The notes: generated from the letters alone by a model not told the origin. A DNA stretch of 49,547 bases from Psychromonas aquimarina ATCC BAA-1526 (GCF_000428725.1 NZ_AUAM01000035.1:1-49547), one strand, 5' to 3'. Counted from the stretch's first letter, positions 17,024-25,633 are shown. A program made the numbers and translations.

Positions 17024-18217
17024 TTACCACCATGCTTCAGCCTGCATGCCCACACTAACTTCGCTGTCTGCACCGTTGAATGCGGTCTCATTTTCGTAGT
17101 CATTCATGTAGCTGGCGAAAACACGAATTTCAGGGCGTGACCAGAAACCTACCTGCGGCACCCATGCCTGAGCAACAGTAACTTTACTGCCGGCACCGTC
17201 AACATCATTGATTGTTTGAGTAAAGCCGCCCACTTCTACTATGGTACGCATCTTCTCAGTCCATTTGTACATTGGACGAGCAACGACACTGAACAGCGTG
17301 TCATCGGTATCAGTACCGTCAACATCTCCAGCAGCTGCAAAAAGTACAGAGTGACCAAATTCGATATCATCACTTAAAGACACTACACCCCAGTTGATAA
17401 TACGGTAGCCTGAAGCATCGTTATCATTAACATCACGTTTTATGCCGTTACCAGAACCGTAACCTGTCATCTGCTCTGCATATCCGGCAGTGGCTGCCTG
17501 TAAAATGGTTTTATTAAAACCGGCATCTAAGTTCTGGGTTATGCTTGCAGTCAACAAGATGCTGTCATCAGCGTCAATTTTCTGGCCGTTTCTTTCATGC
17601 CCGTAATTGTAGTCAACACCCACTTCTAAATCAGCTCTGTTCCATAGAGGAATGCCTGCATAGCGGATATCGGCTATCACTGCAGTGATTTCCTGACCGT
17701 CATCAAGATCACCTGCAACATCATCTTGAATTAATGCCATAGACAGTTTACCCGGGCCCATATTGATATGCTCAATACCTGCACCTGTGCCGCTTATATC
17801 CCAGTAGTAAGAATCAAGGATATGTACGTCATGACGCTGGTAGTAACGTTTACCGCCCCAAAGAACAATATCTTTATCTTCAAACAGACCTTGTGCCTGT
17901 ACATTAAACTGTGCAACTTCTACATCACCGCCGGCTCCGTCCTGACCTGCCCAGTACTTAAGCATTGAATCAACCACATATGAAGTTTCACCATCATTAA
18001 AAACTTCTTTTTTAAAACCAAACTCACCGTAGAGGTCATTTTCGTTACCTAAACGTCCAACTTTATTGACTTCCCATTTTGGATTCGAACCGCTTTCACT
18101 GCCCAGGCCCACACCACCGCGCATGTAACCGTTAAATTCTAGAGGAGACGTTTCTGCCGTTACATTTGCTGATAATAGTGCTGCAGAAATTGCGCCTGCA
18201 AGAGGTAATAGTTTCAT
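17024..18217 (-). CDS. LamB-type maltoporin-like outer-membrane protein
   Basis: Predicted trimeric sugar-specific beta-barrel porin. It has 397 residues with a signal peptide of about 21 residues (ending NVTA). The mature N-terminus LEFNGYMRGGVGLG is typical of the LamB family, later blocks include WGGKRYYQRHDVHILDSYYW, and the protein ends in QAEAWW with the terminal aromatic required for barrel insertion. It is somewhat shorter than E. coli LamB (446 with signal). An AAGGAAAC site precedes the ATG. No malEFGK genes are adjacent, so the sugar is uncertain. Two tandem 12-bp palindromes upstream (18403-18426) look like repressor operators. Confidence 0.9.
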   Translation of the reverse strand: MKLLPLAGAISAALLSANVTAETSPLEFNGYMRGGVGLGSESGSNPKWEVNKVGRLGNENDLYGEFGFKKEVFNDGETSYVVDSMLKYWAGQDGAGGDVEVAQFNVQAQGLFEDKDIVLWGGKRYYQRHDVHILDSYYWDISGTGAGIEHINMGPGKLSMALIQDDVAGDLDDGQEITAVIADIRYAGIPLWNRADLEVGVDYNYGHERNGQKIDADDSILLTASITQNLDAGFNKTILQAATAGYAEQMTGYGSGNGIKRDVNDNDASGYRIINWGVVSLSDDIEFGHSVLFAAAGDVDGTDTDDTLFSVVARPMYKWTEKMRTIVEVGGFTQTINDVDGAGSKVTVAQAWVPQVGFWSRPEIRVFASYMNDYENETAFNGADSEVSVGMQAEAWW

Positions 18218-18772
18218 TGTTGTTTCCTTATTGTGTTAAAGCTTAATCATATAAGCAGTCTGGATTTGCTGTGTTTCCTTTCTACACCTTGTTTTTAAAG
18301 ATGTTTTTAGTAAATCTGGTCATTTATCCGGTTAATGAGAATGTCTGTGCCAAAGAGTTTATGAAGTTCTTCGTTTAAAATTGTTTGCTCTCACCACTTT
18401 TTGGGACTGGTCCCGGGACCGGTCCCTATAATGTATTTTTAATAAGAAAATAAAAGTCAGCGACAATAATATTGTGATCAATATAACGGTCAAATTTTGC
18501 TCATTTATGTGATTCTTATATAAATGATATTAAATTGTTTATATAAGTAGTTGTTTTTATGGGGATGGTTGGCTGCTGGTTTATAAACTTTATGCGCTTA
18601 TAAATTATCCGCTGAAAATCACTTTTATTGCTGCAGGTTCGCAAAATAAGCAGGCGGGATTATGTTTTCTGTCTTAATCTAGATAAATAAATGCATAAAT
18701 TTATACAAAATCACACAGCCTGTTGTTGGCTATATAGATTAAACCAAGATTATAAATAATAGGGATATTAGT
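18218..18772. other. 555-base intergenic region between the porin and ProX-like genes
   Basis: AT-rich divergent control region with no credible coding frame. It contains the tandem palindromes at 18403-18426 and a TATAAT at 18427-18432 immediately to their right. A short hairpin AGCC/GGCT is near 18717-18731. No clear CRP site was found by eye. Promoters for both flanking genes are expected here. Confidence 0.6.
18403..18426. promoter_or_regulatory. Tandem 12-bp palindromes, likely repressor operator
   Basis: GGGACTGGTCCC (18403-18414) is followed with no gap by GGGACCGGTCCC (18415-18426). The second is a perfect palindrome and the first differs by one base. Even-length palindromes with a central CG are typical of LacI/GalR-family operators, and the E. 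coli TreR box GGGAACGTTCCC is similar. They sit 186 bases upstream of the porin ATG and touch a TATAAT. Assignment to a LacI-type regulator is an inference. Confidence 0.6.
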
Positions 18773-19780
18773 ATGCGAAAGATCCTCATCATCTCTTTTT
18801 TTCTTGTATTAACCTCACTTTCCAGCCGCGCTTTTTCCAGTGACTGCGGCAGAGTCAGTATTGCAGATATGAACTGGGATTCAGCGACTCTGATTGCCAG
18901 TCTCGACCGCTTTATTCTTGAGCATGGTTTTGGTTGTGATGTTCAGATTATAGCCGGCGATACTATGCCTACGGGAACTTCTATGATTGCTTCAGGGCAG
19001 CCGGATATCGCTCCTGAGTTCTGGAGTAGTTCGTTTAAGCAGGCATTAGATCTTGGTGTACAGGAAGAGCGAATACGTTATGCTGGTTCACCATTATCCG
19101 ACGGTGGAGAAGAGGGCTTCTGGGTACCGGAATATATGGTGAAGAAAAATCCTGAATTAGCTACGATTGCCGGTATTAAAGCGAATGCTGCATTATTTAG
19201 AGATCCGCAGCATCCGGATAAGTCTGTTTTTATGGGCTGCCCTGTCGGCTGGAACTGCCGAATTTCAGCCGGCCACCTGTTTCGCGCGCTGGAATTAGAT
19301 AAGTTCGGTTTTGATTTAGTTGATCCAGGCTCAGGTATCGCGCTTGCCGCTTCGATTGCTGAAGCTTATAAGCGTAAACAGGCATGGTTTGGTTATTACT
19401 GGGCGCCGACATCTGTGCTTGGTAAATATAAAATGGTCAAGGTTGATTTCGGTTCGGGAACAGACGAACAATATTTTAAAGAATGTATTACTCAAAATGA
19501 CTGCGCAGCATCTAAAGTCACCATGTATCCGCACTCTGCTGTCGATACTGTAGTGACCGAAAGGTTTGCAATGAATTCGCCTGAAGCATTAGCCTACATT
19601 TCAGCGCGTTCATTTACTAATGCACAAATGAACCAGTTATTAGCCTGGATGGAAGAGCAGCGGGCTGACGGTAAAGATGCGGCTGAATATTTTTTAGTGC
19701 ACTTCCCGGAGGTCTGGACAAAATGGCTTGATAGAGCAACGGCAGGAAAAATAAAAAAAGCATTGTCAGAAATACAATAA
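18773..19780 (+). CDS. Glycine betaine/choline-type ABC substrate-binding protein (OpuAC/ProX family)
   Basis: Periplasmic binding protein for a quaternary amine such as glycine betaine or choline. It has 335 residues with a signal peptide (about 1-23) and then an OpuAC domain across the rest. Conserved aromatic segments that could form the cationic box are DMNWDSATL, PEFWSSSF, EEGFWVPEYM and FGYYWAPTS. A Cys pair in CPVGWNC may form a disulfide. No ATPase or permease gene is next to it, so it is an orphan binding protein that must use a transporter encoded elsewhere or serve sensing. A weak terminator follows at 19782-19820. Confidence 0.9.
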   Translation: MRKILIISFFLVLTSLSSRAFSSDCGRVSIADMNWDSATLIASLDRFILEHGFGCDVQIIAGDTMPTGTSMIASGQPDIAPEFWSSSFKQALDLGVQEERIRYAGSPLSDGGEEGFWVPEYMVKKNPELATIAGIKANAALFRDPQHPDKSVFMGCPVGWNCRISAGHLFRALELDKFGFDLVDPGSGIALAASIAEAYKRKQAWFGYYWAPTSVLGKYKMVKVDFGSGTDEQYFKECITQNDCAASKVTMYPHSAVDTVVTERFAMNSPEALAYISARSFTNAQMNQLLAWMEEQRADGKDAAEYFLVHFPEVWTKWLDRATAGKIKKALSEIQ

Positions 19781-19781
19781 C

Positions 19782-19820
19782 AGCCCGCAGCTTGTTGTGA
19801 GTTTTAAGCGGGTTTGTATT
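19782..19820 (+). terminator. Weak terminator after the ProX-like gene
   Basis: AGCCCGC at 19782-19788 pairs with GCGGGTT at 19808-19814 (one G-T wobble) across a long loop, followed by tttgtatt. It lies directly after the stop. The stem is short and the T tract interrupted. Confidence 0.45.
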
Positions 19821-19864
19821 ACCGGGTATTCTGACACAATACTTGCTTAGCGGATAAGTCCGCT

Positions 19865-20875
19865 TTAAAACTTGTAAACGATACCGGCTGAAATGCGGCT
19901 CATGGTGGAGTCAAAGAAATCTTCCTGGGAATTTGAGCGTCCCCACAGGGCTGTCGCCAGCCCGCTTAGTGACTCTACCCCAAAGAGGTTATGTCTGAAT
20001 AAACTGACATTGACAGCTATTTCAGCAGCATCGGTTTTAGTATCATAGACAGGATTGTTTTCATCATAGCGTAAAGCACCTGCATAAAGGTTGCTGACAA
20101 TAGTGTAGTTCTGAGTGGATAAACTATGTGTGAGCTGTCCGCCGATACGTGTGCGGCTCATTGCTTCCCCCTGCAGATCATAATTTTCCCATATTAGCGC
20201 ACCGGTCAGCTGCTGATTTTTCTGCAGCCGCCAGCGGTAGGCACTTTCAAGGGAATTTATTGTACCGTTGCGGTCCAGACTCTGCTGCTCGTCAGTTGTT
20301 AAGCCTAAACTGCCGCCGCTGCTTTCTTCTGCTAAGGTCTGCTCCCGGCGGGTGTAAGTCAATGTTAACGGTGTTGCCCATATCTGTTCCCACCCTAGGC
20401 GTACACCGTTTGAGCTTTTTTCAGTGCTGCTGCGCTGCGTGTCTGTCTGATAGGGATCAACCCACACTTCGCTGGCAATACCTGAAAACAGGTAAGAAAC
20501 GGAGACAATACCCTTGTTTTTTACCTGTTGACGAATACCCAGCTGCTGACTGAAATCCAGGCGCAGTGCATCCTGCATCAGATTTCCTAATACAAGCTGA
20601 GTGCCGCTGTCTGCAAAAGTGTAACGAACATCAAAGTTATACTGCACAGCGAATGTTGATTCTTTCTGCGGTGAGCCGTAAAGAGAGTCTGTATCTGCGG
20701 ATGACAGGCTGTTCATTTGCGTGCCGGAAACAAAGTTTGATGAGAACTGCGTACTGCCGAGTCCTCCCATTAAAAATCCGTTCCATCCGGACTGTTCCGG
20801 AATGGCGGTAACATCGGAGGCGTAAGTATTTACAGTAAATACAAGCAGGGGCGCCGCACAAAGCTGTTTAAGCAT
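19865..20875 (-). CDS. DUF2860 outer-membrane beta-barrel protein
   Basis: Putative outer-membrane protein of the DUF2860 family, known mainly from Vibrio-like bacteria; function unknown. The start at 20875 (336 residues) is preferred to an ATG 17 codons upstream because AGGA precedes it and the N-terminus then reads as a signal peptide (LKQLCAAPLLVFTVNTYA). Family blocks are EQSGWNGFLMGGLG, LRLDFSQQLGIRQQ, YLFSGIASEVWVDPY and NGVRLGWEQIW. Alternating strands run to the C-terminus, which ends RISAGIVYKF, a terminal Phe suited to barrel assembly. It is divergent from the ToxR-like regulator, which may control it. Confidence 0.85.
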   Translation of the reverse strand: MLKQLCAAPLLVFTVNTYASDVTAIPEQSGWNGFLMGGLGSTQFSSNFVSGTQMNSLSSADTDSLYGSPQKESTFAVQYNFDVRYTFADSGTQLVLGNLMQDALRLDFSQQLGIRQQVKNKGIVSVSYLFSGIASEVWVDPYQTDTQRSSTEKSSNGVRLGWEQIWATPLTLTYTRREQTLAEESSGGSLGLTTDEQQSLDRNGTINSLESAYRWRLQKNQQLTGALIWENYDLQGEAMSRTRIGGQLTHSLSTQNYTIVSNLYAGALRYDENNPVYDTKTDAAEIAVNVSLFRHNLFGVESLSGLATALWGRSNSQEDFFDSTMSRISAGIVYKF

Positions 20876-21352
20876 AGTTTGTCCTATTTGTTCAGGTGCC
20901 TGATATATCTGCTTACATTCAGGCATGGGTTACTAAATCGGATACCAGCCTAGGGAGTTCCGCCTGAAGAAAAAAATCAAAAACTATTATTGATAATTAC
21001 TGATAAAGCTAGTGCATCAGTGCTAATGTGTATGATGCTGATATATAACTAATTTATAAACAGCAGCAGTTATTAATGATTATTTAGAAGTACATGTTTG
21101 TGAGAGCAAAAGCTCCCGGCCGTTGCGGCAAATCTGGACAAACTCACTATAAAAAGAGTTTTAGACTGATAACCATTTATGCTTCGTTTGTATAAATATT
21201 GTTAACTGCTGTATACAGGACTGTTAAAGTTATTACTTTTGGGGTATAAGTGCGGGGTGGGAGCACTGACATAAATGATAGATTATTAATTAGAGTATAA
21301 ACCTGTGCTTTACATTCTGCGCCGCGGGTTATCTATAAGAGAATGTTAAGTC
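20876..21352. other. Divergent control region between DUF2860 and the ToxR-like gene
   Basis: AT-rich region of about 477 bases with no credible coding frame. It contains a direct repeat TGATAA at 20991-20996 and 21001-21006 (10-base period), and related TGAT words near 21032-21042. Direct repeats spaced by one helical turn are the usual binding pattern of OmpR/ToxR-type winged-helix regulators, so this is a candidate site for the neighbouring regulator. Confidence 0.45.
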
Positions 21353-22012
21353 ATGTCGTATTTTCGCCTGTGCTCAGGTGAAATCCCATTATATTCAAAG
21401 CCTATGGTTAGTTATGAAGACACAGATATGACACAAAAAATAAAAATTGAGCATCACACTTTGTGCTTGGAAAATAAAAAAATTCAACTGCCCCATTCAG
21501 AAATAAATATATTAGGTTTGTTATTAGCGCATGCCGGAAAGGTGGTGGAAAGGGAGGCTCTTCTGAAAACCGGCTGGCCGGAGCGGGTTGTAAGTAATAA
21601 TACGCTCAGTGTGGCGATTAAAAGTCTAAGAAGAAAACTGCAGGAGCTTGGTGTTGAAAACAGCATAACAACAGTACCTTCCAGAGGTTATTATATTGAT
21701 GCTGAAATTATACCCGTTTATTTTTCTCTTGCTGACGGCCTTGAATTTGAGCCTGAATCTTTATCTGTTATTGACTTAAGTTCACAGCAGAGCCGCTTAG
21801 GCGAAGCTGATGTGAACTTAAACCCGCAAGAGCAGATTTTATCTGAGCAAACGGGGCTTAACAGTGAGTGGTCCTATAAACATATTATATATTTAACCGC
21901 ATTACTGTTATTAACGCTGCTGCTGGCTAATAATATCTATTCTCCATTTTCCAGCACTTATTTTTGTGATGATTCCCCTGACAAGCCATACTGCAAGTTA
22001 ACAGGCGATTAA
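21353..22012 (+). CDS. ToxR-like membrane-anchored winged-helix transcription regulator
   Basis: 219 residues. A cytoplasmic OmpR/PhoB-type winged-helix DNA-binding domain covers about 28-115 (LPHSEINILGLLLAHAGKVV; VVSNNTLSVAIKSLRRKLQ; VPSRGYYI). A linker, one membrane span (about 176-194) and a short periplasmic tail of about 25 residues with C205 and C214 follow. This is the architecture of ToxR, TcpP, CadC and VtrA. The start could instead be the Met 25 codons downstream (21428), which begins just before the domain. It is 19 bases upstream of a small bitopic gene, as in toxRS, tcpPH and vtrAC. The likely role is sensing an envelope or bile/redox cue; the signal is unknown. Confidence 0.85.
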   Translation: MSYFRLCSGEIPLYSKPMVSYEDTDMTQKIKIEHHTLCLENKKIQLPHSEINILGLLLAHAGKVVEREALLKTGWPERVVSNNTLSVAIKSLRRKLQELGVENSITTVPSRGYYIDAEIIPVYFSLADGLEFEPESLSVIDLSSQQSRLGEADVNLNPQEQILSEQTGLNSEWSYKHIIYLTALLLLTLLLANNIYSPFSSTYFCDDSPDKPYCKLTGD

Positions 22013-22031
22013 ATAAAGGCCCGAATTTTTT

Positions 22032-22463
22032 ATGAACTTTTCACTGTTTAGAAATAAACCATCATTATTTGTCGGTGCGGGACTGTTAATAATATTCGTA
22101 GTATTGAGCGCGCCGTTCCTGATCGGCACTTCCTGTTCAATGGATTTTCATGGGGAAAGGGAACGCTTCGATTTCAAGATGAAGTGTGAGAACGGTATCG
22201 CCTACACTGCAATTGAAACGGATAAAGGTTCGTTTTTTTTTGGTAAAGCTGTATTCGGGCGGCTTGGAGATAATATTTATCTATTAATGCTCGATAGAGA
22301 AGTTCATATTTCATCTGATGACGAGTCACGTTTTATTAAGCAGTATTTTTTAAGAAAAACTCTTAATCACCTGCGCCTGCTGGATATAAACGGCAGTCAG
22401 GTGATCTGCAGTATGGAAAACGCTGTTAACCAGTGTATTACAGAAAAGAAAATAGAATTATAA
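22032..22463 (+). CDS. Small bitopic membrane protein, likely partner of the ToxR-like regulator
   Basis: 143 residues: a short cytoplasmic N-terminus, one membrane span (about 11-32) and a periplasmic domain of about 110 residues with strand-like segments. Four periplasmic cysteines (C35, C52, C126, C135) could form two disulfides. I do not recognise a family from sequence. Size, topology and position after a ToxR-like gene match ToxS, TcpH, VtrC and FidL-type effector proteins that stabilise or gate their regulator. The ribosome site is weak (aaaggcccg), suggesting coupling to the upstream gene. A terminator-like hairpin follows. Confidence 0.75.
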   Translation: MNFSLFRNKPSLFVGAGLLIIFVVLSAPFLIGTSCSMDFHGERERFDFKMKCENGIAYTAIETDKGSFFFGKAVFGRLGDNIYLLMLDREVHISSDDESRFIKQYFLRKTLNHLRLLDINGSQVICSMENAVNQCITEKKIEL

Positions 22464-22472
22464 GATTAATAT

Positions 22473-22501
22473 CGACAGGTATATACCTGCCGTTATTTTT
22501 C
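22473..22501 (+). terminator. Terminator after the ToxR-like operon
   Basis: GACAGGT and ACCTGCC arms around an ATAT centre (perfect core CAGGTATATACCTG, 22476-22489), followed by cgttattttt. It lies between convergent stops at 22463 and 22508. Confidence 0.55.
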
Positions 22502-22507
22502 TACCTC

Positions 22508-23830
22508 TTATACACTAACAAAGCCTAAGTAAGGTGAGTCAAAATTGTTTAAGTTCGGAAATAACTCTAGAATCTGCGCGTTATCTAGACCAAACCAGCT
22601 GCATAATGAAGCGTTGACCTGATCGGCTGCAGTTCCCGGAATGATACGGCCGTTATTGTAGTTATGCTCACTCTCGAGTGTTAAGTCCGGCCAGTTCCCG
22701 TAAGCTGAGGCTGCATTAACTGCACCGCCGCTGATAATCTGATGTCCGGCCCAGCCGTGATCCGTACCCGAAGCATTAGCTATGATGCGCCGTCCGAAAT
22801 CTGACATGGTAATACTGGTTACCTGTTCACTGAGTCCCTGGTCATTCATATCCTGATTAAAGGCCGCTACGGCATCACTAACTTGAGCCAGCAGGTTATG
22901 GTGAGCAGTCTTTTGATCTTTGTGGGTATCAAAGCCGCCTATTCCGACAAAAAAGACCTGGCGCTTTTGTCCCATCATATCATTGGCCTGAATTAAACGG
23001 CTTGCCATGCTTAACTGCTCTGCCAGATCGCTTTGCGGATAACTGCCCGTTGCCGGGTAGGCATTAAGCACATTTTTTAATTCATCATTTTCTATGACGC
23101 TTTCTTTCATTCGCAGAGCATAATTACGTTCATAGACATTGCTGTACTCCCTGTCTTTGAAGTGAGAAAAATAACCGTTCACTCGGCTTTCCTGATCCCA
23201 GGCGTTGTAGTTATCTACGCCTGAACTGTTGATAACTGTCTGACTGCTGGATGCATTACGCAGCAGTTTTGCTTCATTGCTAATCGAAAACAAAGGAGAT
23301 ATCCCGCTGCTGATGCCGAGCATATCCATCATTCGACCGGCCCAGCCGTAGGGATGCGAAAGATTCTCTGTACCTGACTGCCACATCTCCTGCTGCGAAT
23401 TATGCGCCATTAAAAAATCGGGTAAGTCTACTTCTCCTTGTTCTATCTGACTTCGTGTGGTCGGTTCGATCAGCTGGCCACTGTTAATAACTACGCTGGC
23501 CTGACCGTCTGCAAATAACGGCAGCATAGAAGCCATAGCATGATGAATACCCAGCGCTACACCGTTATCTGTAGTCAGTCCTGTGGGGCTAATCTGCTCT
23601 TTAGTCAGGCCTAGCTCCGGTCGGGCGCTAATGTACTCTGAATATGCAGGCTCTGAGAGCGGCACCAGCATATTATAAGCATCGTTACCGCCAAATAAAA
23701 AGATGCATACCAGCGCTTTGTGGCCGTCTTGAATGTCAGCAGCTGAAGCTGTATTCGGCAGTGATGCCAGTGCCGTTGATGATGCAAGCGTTGCGCTCAT
23801 TTGTAAAAAAGATCGACGAGATAGTTTCAT
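22508..23830 (-). CDS. DUF1501 family protein, Tat-exported
   Basis: 440 residues. The N-terminus MKLSRRSFLQMSATLASSTA is a twin-arginine signal (SRRSFLQM) ending near NTASA. The rest is a DUF1501 (sulfatase-like) domain: ALVCIFLFGGNDAYNMLVPL, GIGGFDTHKDQ, SMSDFGRRIIANASGTDHGW and YLGFVSV at the end. These proteins are predicted to be periplasmic and are usually encoded next to DUF1800 proteins, as here (four bases between the genes). The biochemical role is not established to my knowledge; the His/Asp residues suggest metal binding. Confidence 0.92.
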   Translation of the reverse strand: MKLSRRSFLQMSATLASSTALASLPNTASAADIQDGHKALVCIFLFGGNDAYNMLVPLSEPAYSEYISARPELGLTKEQISPTGLTTDNGVALGIHHAMASMLPLFADGQASVVINSGQLIEPTTRSQIEQGEVDLPDFLMAHNSQQEMWQSGTENLSHPYGWAGRMMDMLGISSGISPLFSISNEAKLLRNASSSQTVINSSGVDNYNAWDQESRVNGYFSHFKDREYSNVYERNYALRMKESVIENDELKNVLNAYPATGSYPQSDLAEQLSMASRLIQANDMMGQKRQVFFVGIGGFDTHKDQKTAHHNLLAQVSDAVAAFNQDMNDQGLSEQVTSITMSDFGRRIIANASGTDHGWAGHQIISGGAVNAASAYGNWPDLTLESEHNYNNGRIIPGTAADQVNASLCSWFGLDNAQILELFPNLNNFDSPYLGFVSV

Positions 23831-23834
23831 TCTA

Positions 23835-25352
23835 TTACTCCGGGCAGAAAAATTCAGGTGACGTTACAGCGACATACAGAGTGTTCCTTACCCTGAGATG
23901 GACATATTCGCCCTGCAGCTCAACAGTAAGCATATAATTGAGATAATCCGCTAACTCTTGTGACATTAAACCGCCGAATAAGCGCTCATTAATCAGTGCT
24001 ATATACTGCTCGGGAAAGGCCTCTAGTGCTTCAAATTCAGCAGCATCCCAGGTCCATTTTCTTTCGCTGGGTGAAGCCCAGGCCGCATAGATATTTCCCC
24101 ATAAACGGTTATGAATACGACGCATATTATCTGCCGTCAGCAGATAAAATTCCGGCGAAGTCAGATTATTTTCTGCCAGTTCGCCCTGGGGAGTAAAGTC
24201 CGACGTATAAAAGTTAAAGACTGTCGGGGAGGTTAGCGGAGACTGCCCTAAATTAGCCTCAGTGTACTGAAAATCCCACCACCGTGGACCCTCTGAAACC
24301 ATGTCAAAAGCTCTGGCCTGATTAGCTACTGCAATAATAGGCTCGTGTACCCGTCCGAAGGTGTTTTTTCTCTGCAGATCACCGGATTCTGCGAAGCCGT
24401 TGATTACATCACTGTCGGTCAGTACTGCGCTCAGTACTGCCAGTAGATCACCTCTGATACCGTCGGCATTACTTCTAAATACATCTGCCACACGCAGGAT
24501 ATACTGTCTGCGCGGATTACTGGTAACAAAGCGTTTTATTAATAAGGCTGCAATAAATGCCGGAGTGTTGTCGTGGTTAAACAGCAGATCTAAGGCCTGC
24601 TGCATATCATTTTCAGCACTTTGACCGGCAGGAAAAGAGCTGCCGAGTATCTCTTTAGCTTCACTGTCGTGGCGTCCGTTGTCGGCATACATAGGGGCAA
24701 AAAGGTCGCTGCTGCGCCAGCCGGTGAACGCCCTGGCCAGCTCTTCGACATCATTCTGAGAGTATGACGGTATCTTATTGCCCTGCGCATCAAGTTTAGG
24801 CCAGCCGTTCGGCTGAAGCTGCCATAAGCCTAAAGTGAACAGCTGCATAATTTCCCGGGCAAAGTTTTCATCCGGAAAAGTGTTCTTATCTGCATCTGCC
24901 TTGCGGCTGCCTTCCAGAGTCAGGTATCTGCCCATTACCGAACTTAAAGTAACCTCCTCCAGAAGATCACGGAAATTACCGAAAGCGTGCTTGAGCAGAA
25001 TATCGTAATAATTGGCTAGTTCTGCATGGCGGTTGCCTACGCCGTGTTTTGACACAACAAATATCTGACTTAGTGCATAAGCCGTTCTCTGCCTAAGCTG
25101 ATCATCTGCCTGTATGCTTCTCTGCCACCACGCACCGGTGCGCATATTGTCATTTACGGGTTCTTCGCTTAGTGCCGCAAATTCCTGCGCTTTTGCAAGA
25201 TGATAAGAAGCCGGACTTTGTGTCTGTTGTTCAAACCAGGCCTTAAGACCCATTTTTTGTAAGTTATCGATTTCACCTTGTTTCGGACCAAAAGTTGCGC
25301 GGTATAAAAATTTGGCATACTGCGCTCTCTGCTCGCCTGCATCATTTTTCAT
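23835..25352 (-). CDS. DUF1800 family protein
   Basis: 505 residues from the chosen start. The frame is open to 25505, but GGAG six bases before the Met at 25352 and the family-like beginning AKFLYRATFGPKQGEIDNLQ fix the start there. Family landmarks are NFAREIMQLFTLGLWQLQPN, NDVEELARAFTGWR, RRQYILRVADVFRSN, SPTVFNFYTSDFTPQGE and the C-terminal LYVAVTSPEFF. It precedes the DUF1501 gene, the standard pairing. Unlike its partner, it shows no signal peptide from this start. Function unknown. Confidence 0.9.
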   Translation of the reverse strand: MKNDAGEQRAQYAKFLYRATFGPKQGEIDNLQKMGLKAWFEQQTQSPASYHLAKAQEFAALSEEPVNDNMRTGAWWQRSIQADDQLRQRTAYALSQIFVVSKHGVGNRHAELANYYDILLKHAFGNFRDLLEEVTLSSVMGRYLTLEGSRKADADKNTFPDENFAREIMQLFTLGLWQLQPNGWPKLDAQGNKIPSYSQNDVEELARAFTGWRSSDLFAPMYADNGRHDSEAKEILGSSFPAGQSAENDMQQALDLLFNHDNTPAFIAALLIKRFVTSNPRRQYILRVADVFRSNADGIRGDLLAVLSAVLTDSDVINGFAESGDLQRKNTFGRVHEPIIAVANQARAFDMVSEGPRWWDFQYTEANLGQSPLTSPTVFNFYTSDFTPQGELAENNLTSPEFYLLTADNMRRIHNRLWGNIYAAWASPSERKWTWDAAEFEALEAFPEQYIALINERLFGGLMSQELADYLNYMLTVELQGEYVHLRVRNTLYVAVTSPEFFCPE

Positions 25353-25551
25353 TGTTAACTCCAGCCTTATTATGATGCAGATTATGCTAACCGAGAGCTG
25401 GATTTTACCGGCATGAAATTTCGTGAAAACTTGTGAATTAAAGTGAAAAAGCACAGAGACAGGGAGTTTGTGCTTGTGTGAATTTTGTACTTGCTGAAAA
25501 ATCAATGAGTTAAGAAAATAGTATTGTAAGGAGTCTAGTGCTCAATATTTA

Positions 25552-25601
25552 TATAGCCAAACCACTTGAAGATGCAGGAATCAGCAGGCGGCCTGGGTAT
25601 A
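25552..25601. repeat. Palindromic intergenic repeat, copy 2
   Basis: Begins TATAGCCA and ends GGCGGCCTGGGTATA; the left arm TATAGCCAAACCACTT and the inverse of the right arm TATACCCAGGCCGCCT agree at most positions. The middle ATGCAGGAATCAGCA is identical to copy 1 at 14072-14128. It lies between the LysR stop and the DUF1800 start, both on the - strand, 33 bases past the LysR stop. Confidence 0.7.
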
Positions 25602-25633
25602 AGGTAAAACAGAAAATCTTATTTATGTTTTTT

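Noticed and set aside
25353..25505. Upstream extension of the DUF1800 frame
   Set aside because: A GGAG site at correct spacing marks the Met at 25352, and the extra residues do not form a credible signal peptide.
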